From: JAWOHX01 sp046484975
Lineage (GTDB): Bacteria > Bacillota > Clostridia > DUPQ01
Direction: 5' to 3'
Assembly (NCBI GenBank): GCA_046484975.1
Contig: JAWOHX010000066.1
Coordinates: forward strand, 1 to 28,411
DNA: 28,411 nt
The notes under the pieces were generated by a model that saw only the letters and a program-made list of their open reading frames with translations, made no database searches and was not told where the DNA came from. Positions 22,797 to 28,411 of this stretch are shown here, one piece after another. Position 1 is the first letter of the stretch. The number at the start of each line of letters is the position of its first letter. Made by a program: the position numbers and the translations under genes.

Positions 22797-24584
22797 GGTG
22801 ACGCTTTTTGCCAGATTCCGCGGCTTGTCCACGTCGCATCCTTTTGCCAGGGCGCAGTAATATGCAAAAAGCTGCATGGGAGTGATGGCGGTGATGGGTG
22901 CCAGCATCCTGTCTATGTCAGGGATGGTGACGACCAGGTCGGAGAACTCCCCGGCATTTTCCCTTAGGGAATCCAGGGTAAGGGTCAGCACCCGGGCGCC
23001 CCGGGCCTTGACTTCACGGATGTTGCTCATGGTCTTGTCAAAAAGATTGTCCTGGGTCATGGAGCAGATGACGGGGGTTCCCTCCTCGATGAGTGCGATG
23101 GTCCCGTGCTTGAGTTCCCCTCCTGCATAGGCTTCGGAATGGATGTAGGAAATCTCCTTGAGTTTCAGGGAAGCCTCCATGGACAATGCATAGTCCAGCC
23201 CCCTTCCCAGAAAGAAGATGCTGGGGCTGTTGAACAGGAGGGATGCGGCTTTCTGGATGGTCTCCTTGCGTTCCAGAATCCGGCGGATCATGTCCGGAGT
23301 TTCCAGCAATCCTGCGGCCAGTTTCCTGCTCACCCCTTCCTCGGCGAAGGACAGGGCAATGAGATAAATGGCGGAAAGCTGTGTGGAATATGCCTTTGTG
23401 GAAGCCACGGCGATTTCCGGACCCGCCCAGGTGTAGAATACGTCATCCGACTCCCTGGCGATGGAGCTTCCCACCACGTTCACCACAGACAGGATTCTCG
23501 AACCTAAGCTTTTGGCCTTCCGCAGGGCGAAGAGCGTGTCAATGGTCTCCCCGGACTGGGAAATGATGATGGTGAGGTGGTTGTTTCCCGTCAGCACGTC
23601 CCTGTAGCGGAACTCACTGGCAATGTCCACTTCCACGGGGATCCTTGCCAGGCTCTCGATGACATATTTGCCCACAACCCCTGCATGATAGGCGGTGCCA
23701 CAGGCCACAATGCTGATTTTATCAGGCCGTTCCAGACGTATGTCGTTCAGCACCACCTTCCCGTTCCGGATCCTCGGCCGGATGGTTTTCTGTATGGCGT
23801 CGGGCTCCTCATGGATCTCCTTGAGCATGAAGTGGGGATGACCCTCCTTTTCGGCGCTGACCACGTCCCAGTCCACTTGCATGACGCTTTTTTCCAGGGG
23901 AATGCCCATGGCGTTGAAAAACATGATGCCTTTTTTGTCCATCTTCAGGATCTCCCCGTCCTCAACGATGTAGATCTCCCGGGTGTATTCCAGGATGGCG
24001 GGGATGTCAGAGGCGAGGAAATTCTCCCCATCCCCCTTCCCGGCGATGATGGGGCTGTCCTTTCTGGCGGCGAAAACCGTCTCCGGATAATCCATGCAGA
24101 CCACCCCAAGGGCATAGGAACCCTCCAAAAGATGGATGGTCTTGGAGATGGCCTCCACCACGTCCCCATTGTAATTGTATTGGAGCAGGTGGGCGATGAC
24201 CTCTGAATCCGTCTCGGAGGAAAAGCCGCATCCCCTGGCAATCAGGCTTTTGCGAAGGTCCCTTTCGTTCTCAATGATGCCGTTGTGCACCACGCAGAAC
24301 CTTCCGTCCCCACTCACATGGGGGTGGCTGTTGTTGTCGCTGGGTTCCCCATGGGTGGCCCACCGGGTGTGGCCGATGCCCGTGAAGCATCCGCTGAAAT
24401 CCTCTCCCTCCAGTTTCTTGCGGAGATTCATGATCCGGCCCTTGCATTTAGAGACCTGGATGCGTCCTTGCCGGACAACGGCGATTCCCGCCGAGTCGTA
24501 TCCCCTGTATTCCAGTTTCGCCAGGCCGTCCAGCAACACGGGAACGGCCTGTCTTGTTCCTGTATAACCAACTATACCGCACAT
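22788..24584 (-). CDS. glmS: Glutamine:fructose-6-phosphate aminotransferase
   Basis: 598 residues. It makes glucosamine 6-phosphate from fructose 6-phosphate and glutamine, the first step to UDP-N-acetylglucosamine. The N-terminus MCGIVGYTG has Cys2, which becomes the N-terminal nucleophile of the class II glutaminase after Met removal; GHTRWATHGEPSDNNSHPH (71-89) and HNGIIEN follow. Two SIS sugar-isomerase domains fill the rest (ACGTAYHAG, SQSGETIDT, GRGLDYALSMEASLKLKE), and the end DKPRNLAKSVTVE is the conserved C-tail that shields the active site. GAGGAGG precedes the ATG. It is read after glmM, with the ribozyme lying between them. Confidence 0.98.
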   Translation of the reverse strand: MCGIVGYTGTRQAVPVLLDGLAKLEYRGYDSAGIAVVRQGRIQVSKCKGRIMNLRKKLEGEDFSGCFTGIGHTRWATHGEPSDNNSHPHVSGDGRFCVVHNGIIENERDLRKSLIARGCGFSSETDSEVIAHLLQYNYNGDVVEAISKTIHLLEGSYALGVVCMDYPETVFAARKDSPIIAGKGDGENFLASDIPAILEYTREIYIVEDGEILKMDKKGIMFFNAMGIPLEKSVMQVDWDVVSAEKEGHPHFMLKEIHEEPDAIQKTIRPRIRNGKVVLNDIRLERPDKISIVACGTAYHAGVVGKYVIESLARIPVEVDIASEFRYRDVLTGNNHLTIIISQSGETIDTLFALRKAKSLGSRILSVVNVVGSSIARESDDVFYTWAGPEIAVASTKAYSTQLSAIYLIALSFAEEGVSRKLAAGLLETPDMIRRILERKETIQKAASLLFNSPSIFFLGRGLDYALSMEASLKLKEISYIHSEAYAGGELKHGTIALIEEGTPVICSMTQDNLFDKTMSNIREVKARGARVLTLTLDSLRENAGEFSDLVVTIPDIDRMLAPITAITPMQLFAYYCALAKGCDVDKPRNLAKSVTVE

Positions 24585-24627
24585 CAGTCGCAGCCTCCTC
24601 TTTTCTGTATTCAGTTCGGGTGGAATG

Positions 24628-24768
24628 AAAAGAAATCACGTTGCACTTCTTTGTGATACGGTCGCCCGTATTCTTTGTCCGTGCATCAGGGCTGTGAAAC
24701 CCGAAGGCATCCGCCGAATTTTCGATGAACCTTCCCCTCGTCAACAGCGACTTGCTGTCTGGCGCTTT
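24628..24768 (-). ncRNA. glmS ribozyme (glucosamine-6-phosphate-activated self-cleaving RNA)
   Basis: Between glmM and glmS the minus strand carries the core of the glmS ribozyme class: AGCGCC at the 5' end (24766-24761), P1 as ACAGC-loop-GCTGT, TTGACGAGG, GGAAGG then TTCATCGA (24736-24720), TTCGGCGGATGCCTTC, and P3/P4-like stems including ATACGG-GCGA-CCGTAT with a GNRA-type loop. These match the Bacillus subtilis ribozyme almost word for word in the catalytic core. Cleavage is expected between 24766 and 24765, that is 5' of the G of GCGCC, using glucosamine 6-phosphate as cofactor. The 5'-hydroxyl glmS mRNA would then be degraded, giving feedback on GlmS. The 3' limit is approximate. Confidence 0.95.
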
Positions 24769-24783
24769 GTTTCTCTTTTCTCT

Positions 24784-26130
24784 TTATCCCAGTCTTTCCT
24801 CGATGAGCCTTACCATCTCATCCGTTTTTTCTGTGATATATCCGATGTCCCTGCCTTCCATCATCACACGGATCACGGGTTCCGTTCCCGAAGGCCTGAT
24901 GATCACCCTCCCCTCCCCTTTTAAAATTTCATCCAGTTCCCGGCACATGTCCATGAGGACCATGTCCTCGAAAAACTTTTCCTTGTTCCCGTTACCCACC
25001 CTGGCGTTTCTGGTAATCTGGGGATACACGGTCATCATCTCCCGGATGTCTTCCGGAGACATGTGTTCCAGTTCCAGCATACTGATTAATTTAATGGATG
25101 TCAATATTCCGTCCCCCGTGGTATTGCAGTCGGTGAGGATGATGTGTCCGGACTGTTCCCCTCCCAGGTTGCTCCCGCTCCTGAGCATCTCTTCGATCAC
25201 GTAACGGTCTCCCACCCTGGTACGCACCACCTCGATGTCATTTTCCCCGGCCATCTTATCCAGGCCGATGTTGCTCATGACGGTGGTGACGATCCGGTTG
25301 TGTCTCAGCCTTCCTTGCTTTTTCATATGGAGGGCCAGGGCGCTCAGGATCATGTCGCCATCGATGGGCTGCCCGTCCCCGCTGAAGGCGATGAGCCTGT
25401 CCGCATCCCCGTCGTAGGCGAATCCCGCCCGTGCATTGCTGTCACGGACCACCTCCGACATTTTTTCCGGATGGGTCGACCCGCATTCTTCATTGATATT
25501 GAAGCCGTCCGGTTTGTCGCTGATGGCATGGACAAGTGCCCCGGCTCTCCGGAACACATCAGGGGCGATGCCCGAGGCAGCCCCGTTGGCGCAATCCAGG
25601 AAAATCTCCCAGCCGGAGAGATTGGCCTCGAACTGAGAAAAGAGGAAGTCCTTATAGTCCTCCAGGTACTCCGGTTTCTCCAGCACCCGCCCGATTTCCC
25701 TGTTCATTTTATGGGGAAGCGGGACTCCCCCGGTGATGACGGCCTCGATGGCGTTTTCCACCTCGTCCGCCAGCTTGTATCCCCTGGAATCGAAGAATTT
25801 GATTCCATTGAATTCATAGGAGTTGTGGGAGGCTGAAATCACCACCCCGGCATCCGCTCCGTGCTTTCTGGTCAGGTAGGCGATGCCCGGGGTTGGTATG
25901 ACACCCACTTTCACCACGTTGGCTCCCACCGAGCACAACCCTGCCGCCAGTGCACAAAAGAGCATGTCGCAGGACACCCGGGTGTCCGTTCCCACGATTA
26001 CAGTTGGCGCATGATTGAGTTTGCCCGCCAGGACATGGGCTCCTGCCTGTCCCAGCCTGAACGCCAGGTCTGACGTCAGTTCCAGGTTCGCGATCCCCCG
26101 GACACCGTCGGTACCGAATAGTCTGGTCAT
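24784..26130 (-). CDS. glmM: Phosphoglucosamine mutase
   Basis: 448 residues, family-typical. It turns glucosamine 6-phosphate into glucosamine 1-phosphate. The start MTRLFGTDGVRG, the phospho-serine loop SASHNS (Ser101), the metal loop DGDADR (240-245), GGEQSGH (323-329) and the phosphate loop RPSGTEP (412-418) are all present. ATG 26130 has GGGAGG 8 bases upstream and 4 bases separate it from the preceding gene; the frame runs on to 26253 without a better start. It stands before the ribozyme and glmS, so one transcript can give two enzymes of the same path. Its activity is known to be affected by c-di-AMP synthase CdaA in Gram-positives, whose gene normally sits near ybbR. Confidence 0.98.
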   Translation of the reverse strand: MTRLFGTDGVRGIANLELTSDLAFRLGQAGAHVLAGKLNHAPTVIVGTDTRVSCDMLFCALAAGLCSVGANVVKVGVIPTPGIAYLTRKHGADAGVVISASHNSYEFNGIKFFDSRGYKLADEVENAIEAVITGGVPLPHKMNREIGRVLEKPEYLEDYKDFLFSQFEANLSGWEIFLDCANGAASGIAPDVFRRAGALVHAISDKPDGFNINEECGSTHPEKMSEVVRDSNARAGFAYDGDADRLIAFSGDGQPIDGDMILSALALHMKKQGRLRHNRIVTTVMSNIGLDKMAGENDIEVVRTRVGDRYVIEEMLRSGSNLGGEQSGHIILTDCNTTGDGILTSIKLISMLELEHMSPEDIREMMTVYPQITRNARVGNGNKEKFFEDMVLMDMCRELDEILKGEGRVIIRPSGTEPVIRVMMEGRDIGYITEKTDEMVRLIEERLG

Positions 26131-26134
26131 TTCG

Positions 26135-27733
26135 TCATCCTCCCCCGCAGTATTTCCCGATGATTTTTTCCGCAACCCGCATTCCGTCCACGGCCGCACT
26201 GGTGATGCCTCCCGCATATCCGGCCCCTTCTCCCGCGGGATAGACTCCGTCAATCCCTTCCGCCATCATCTGCTCATCCCTGACCACGCGCACCGGTGAA
26301 CTGGTCCGGGTCTCGCATCCTGTCAGAATGGCATCCCCCATGGGAAAACATTGCATCTTCCCCCCAAGGGCTCTAACCGAAGCCTTCAGGGTGCTGGCGA
26401 TGAAGCCGGGCAGGACCAGGTTCAGGTCATGGCGCCTGGTTTCTCCAGTGAAAGAGGGCCTGACGGAGCCTGTTTCCCCACAAGTCCTGCCCATCAGGAA
26501 ATCCTCCATCCGCTGGACTGGGGCCCCGTAACCGCCACCTCCGGCCTCAAAGGCCTTTTTCTCCATCTCCCTTTGGAAATCAATCCCTGACAAGGGATGG
26601 GAAGAGGAAAAATCCGAAGGGAAAACGGATACAACCCAGGCGCTGTTGGCGTTGCACAGGCTCCTTGCCTCATTGCTCATGCCGTTGACCGTAAGGCAGC
26701 CAGGCTCGCTGGAAGCGTTGATCACCTGTCCGCCGGGACACATACAGAAGGAATAGGCGGTCCGGCTGCCAATCTTTGCCCAGATTCCGTATTCCGCTTT
26801 TTCACTGATGTACTTGCCGCTTTTTCCATACTGGGATTCATCCACCGCTTCCTGGGGGTGCTCGATCCGCACCCCTGCGGAAAAGGGCTTCTGCCTTAGG
26901 GAGAATTCCATCTTGTGAAGCATCCCATAGGTGTCCCGGGCGCTGTGGCCTGTGGCCAGCACCAGAACATTCGCCTCCATCTCCCCTCCTCCACGGATGC
27001 CCACCCCCCGGATCCTTCCCTGCCGGATATCCAATGAATCCACGCAAGCATCGAAAAAGAACTCCCCCCCGTTGGAGAGAATCGCCTGGCGCAGGTTTTT
27101 CACGATGGAAGCCAGCCGGTCCGTGCCGATATGGGGCCTTGCATCGTACAGGATGGCTTCCCCTGCCCCGAACCGGTGGAAGGTCTCCAGGACGAAGAGG
27201 CTTCGCCTGTCATTGATCCGGGTGATCAGTTTTCCATCAGAATAAGCTCCCGCGCCGCCTTCCCCAAACTGGACGTTTGTCTCAGGATGCAATATCCCTT
27301 CACGCCATAGCCGGGAGACGGCCTTGTGCCTTTCCTCCACCGGTTTTCCCCTTTCCAGTATCACCGGACGATAGCCGTACAGGGAAAGAAGGTACGCGCA
27401 GAAAAGGCCGCATGGGCCGCTTCCCACCACGATGGGCCTGGCCGGCAGGGGCTCACTCCCCCGTTCCAGGTTCCCATACCGGAAGGGTTCATGTTCCCTG
27501 GTGTCTGTGTATCGGTCCACTGGAAAGGCATTGTCCACCTCTACCAGGGCCTTGATGACATAATGGATGTTTGCTTTCCTCCGGGCGTCCAGGGACTTCC
27601 TGTGGATGGAAATGAAGACATGCTCCGCCGGATGGATTTTTTTCCGGATCTTTTCCCGGATCAACAACTTCAAGTCGCTGTCATGGGCTTCCCGGACCCC
27701 GATGATGATGTTCTCCACCAGTATCTGTTTCAT
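26135..27733 (-). CDS. FAD-dependent oxidoreductase of the COG2509 type
   Basis: 532 residues. After an N-terminal domain (1-95) comes the FAD-binding loop VVGSGPCGLFCAYLL (102-116), then ILERGKPVEERHKAV, the block NVQFGEGGAGAYSDGKL (about 152-168), VLVLATGHSARDTYGML with the second dinucleotide motif, and a C-terminal FAD end AGGITSAAVDGMRVAEKII. This is the uncharacterised dehydrogenase family often found beside glmM in Firmicutes; no reaction is known to me. It starts 3 bases after the ybbR stop codon and ends 4 bases before glmM, so it is firmly in this operon. It could act in redox control of cell-wall supply, but that is inference. Confidence 0.9.
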   Translation of the reverse strand: MKQILVENIIIGVREAHDSDLKLLIREKIRKKIHPAEHVFISIHRKSLDARRKANIHYVIKALVEVDNAFPVDRYTDTREHEPFRYGNLERGSEPLPARPIVVGSGPCGLFCAYLLSLYGYRPVILERGKPVEERHKAVSRLWREGILHPETNVQFGEGGAGAYSDGKLITRINDRRSLFVLETFHRFGAGEAILYDARPHIGTDRLASIVKNLRQAILSNGGEFFFDACVDSLDIRQGRIRGVGIRGGGEMEANVLVLATGHSARDTYGMLHKMEFSLRQKPFSAGVRIEHPQEAVDESQYGKSGKYISEKAEYGIWAKIGSRTAYSFCMCPGGQVINASSEPGCLTVNGMSNEARSLCNANSAWVVSVFPSDFSSSHPLSGIDFQREMEKKAFEAGGGGYGAPVQRMEDFLMGRTCGETGSVRPSFTGETRRHDLNLVLPGFIASTLKASVRALGGKMQCFPMGDAILTGCETRTSSPVRVVRDEQMMAEGIDGVYPAGEGAGYAGGITSAAVDGMRVAEKIIGKYCGGG

Positions 27734-27736
27734 GCC

Positions 27737-28411
27737 TTATCTGTCCGCAACCAGGATCTGGATGGTGTTCTGTCCGGTTTTTACCACACCATCGGGAAGA
27801 TTGACTTCCACTTCCATGGTATGGGTCCCCGGTCCCAGCTGGCCCACATTCACCCTTGGGTTGAGAAGGATGGGATTGATTTCGTTGATGTCCTCGGTGA
27901 AGCCCCTGAGTTTGAGCTGCATGGTCTGCGTGATGATGGTGTAATCATATAGACCGGTCCTCATGTTGTTGAGGGTGATGCTGCCTCGTTCGATGTTCAG
28001 GGTCATATTCCTGTAGGCCACCACCTCCAATGAAGGATAATTGACCTGCAGGGTGTTTTCCGGAACGCTGATCCGCACCGGGATAAGCCGGGTCTCGTCC
28101 TTCATGCCTGCAACATCGATATATGGGTTCAGCTGGCTTTTCTCAATCTCATTGACATGCAGTCTTCTGCCCTTGAGGACAAAGGATACGGTGGGTTCTG
28201 TAATCACATAGGAATAGGTTCCCGTTGTGTCCGCATACCGGACTTCAATCTCATTTCTTGTGAAGGTGAAGGTCCGCTCCGCCAGTTTTTCCACATAGAT
28301 TGAGACCTCCATGATGTCCGATCGGCCAACAACCCGGCTGTTCTGGGGAATCGTCGTCAGCCGCACCGTGGCGCTGAAAGGCTCGGTCTGTCCGCCCAGG
28401 TCAATATTCTC
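27737..28411 (-). CDS. ybbR: YbbR-domain protein (CdaR), 5' end beyond window
   Basis: The frame is open from the right edge of the window to a stop codon at 27737, so the gene is cut; the GTG at 28366 is internal. At least 224 residues are seen, with two or more YbbR repeats (for example VEVRYADTTGTYSYV..., then TIITQTMQLKLRG... and VNVGQLGPGTHTMEVEVNLPDG). YbbR/CdaR proteins are membrane-anchored outside-facing regulators of the c-di-AMP synthase CdaA; the membrane anchor would lie outside the window. The order ybbR-FAD protein-glmM-glmS supports a cdaA gene just beyond 28411. Confidence 0.9.
   Translation of the reverse strand, partial: ENIDLGGQTEPFSATVRLTTIPQNSRVVGRSDIMEVSIYVEKLAERTFTFTRNEIEVRYADTTGTYSYVITEPTVSFVLKGRRLHVNEIEKSQLNPYIDVAGMKDETRLIPVRISVPENTLQVNYPSLEVVAYRNMTLNIERGSITLNNMRTGLYDYTIITQTMQLKLRGFTEDINEINPILLNPRVNVGQLGPGTHTMEVEVNLPDGVVKTGQNTIQILVADR

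Overview
The window looks like chromosomal DNA of an anaerobic low-to-mid GC Gram-positive bacterium (Firmicutes, Clostridia-like). Signs are the ybbR-FAD protein-glmM-glmS order with a glmS ribozyme, HflX with an extra N-terminal domain, a single [4Fe-4S] ferredoxin, a PC4/YdbC protein, an AraM-type glycerol-1-phosphate dehydrogenase, strong GGAGG ribosome binding sites and near-consensus sigma-A promoters. No species can be named from the sequence alone. Almost all genes lie on the minus strand; only the glycerol-1-phosphate dehydrogenase and a YchF-like P-loop NTPase are on the plus strand.

Layout. 1-3241 is visibly AT-richer than the rest and accessory in character: a broken DUF4143-type ATPase gene cut by the window edge, a stand-alone CheB methylesterase domain, about 900 bases of non-coding DNA holding a decayed IS21-type istB fragment, and a Fic protein behind a perfect sigma-A promoter flanked by repeated AGGTAAT half-sites. 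3242-7726 is a tight operon tldD-tldE-hflX with its own promoter. 7774-10040 holds a PC4-like protein and a nitroreductase, divergent from a glycerol-1-phosphate dehydrogenase. 10031-12246 is a two-gene unit of a uroporphyrinogen-decarboxylase-like protein and a CDF metal exporter. 12239-15229 is an iron cluster: ferredoxin, DtxR/MntR-type regulator, then feoA-feoB with their own promoter and a palindromic operator just downstream of the predicted start site. 15226-19696 is a three-gene unit of a large protein of unknown function, an (alpha/alpha)6 glycosidase-like protein and an MscS channel. 19744-20887 is a YchF-like gene. 20894-22760 is a cupin, DUF1858, DUF438/hemerythrin/PAS operon behind a GTAAC-N4-GTTAC palindrome centred at about -41.5. 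22788-28411 is the amino-sugar cluster: ybbR (cut by the window end), a COG2509-type FAD protein, glmM, glmS ribozyme, glmS.

How the parts fit. GlmM and GlmS supply glucosamine phosphates for the cell wall, with the ribozyme giving feedback on glmS. YbbR points to a cyclic-di-AMP synthase gene just beyond the right edge. The iron block probably senses Fe(II) and controls FeoAB uptake. The hemerythrin operon probably answers nitric oxide or redox stress through a CRP/FNR-family activator. The glycosidase-MscS unit is the least explained and the best candidate for an undescribed pathway, possibly linked to solute or osmotic balance.

No tRNA, rRNA, CRISPR array or intact mobile element was seen. 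Promoters, operators and start choices come from reading the sequence by eye. Family calls rest on recognised motifs, not on database searches.
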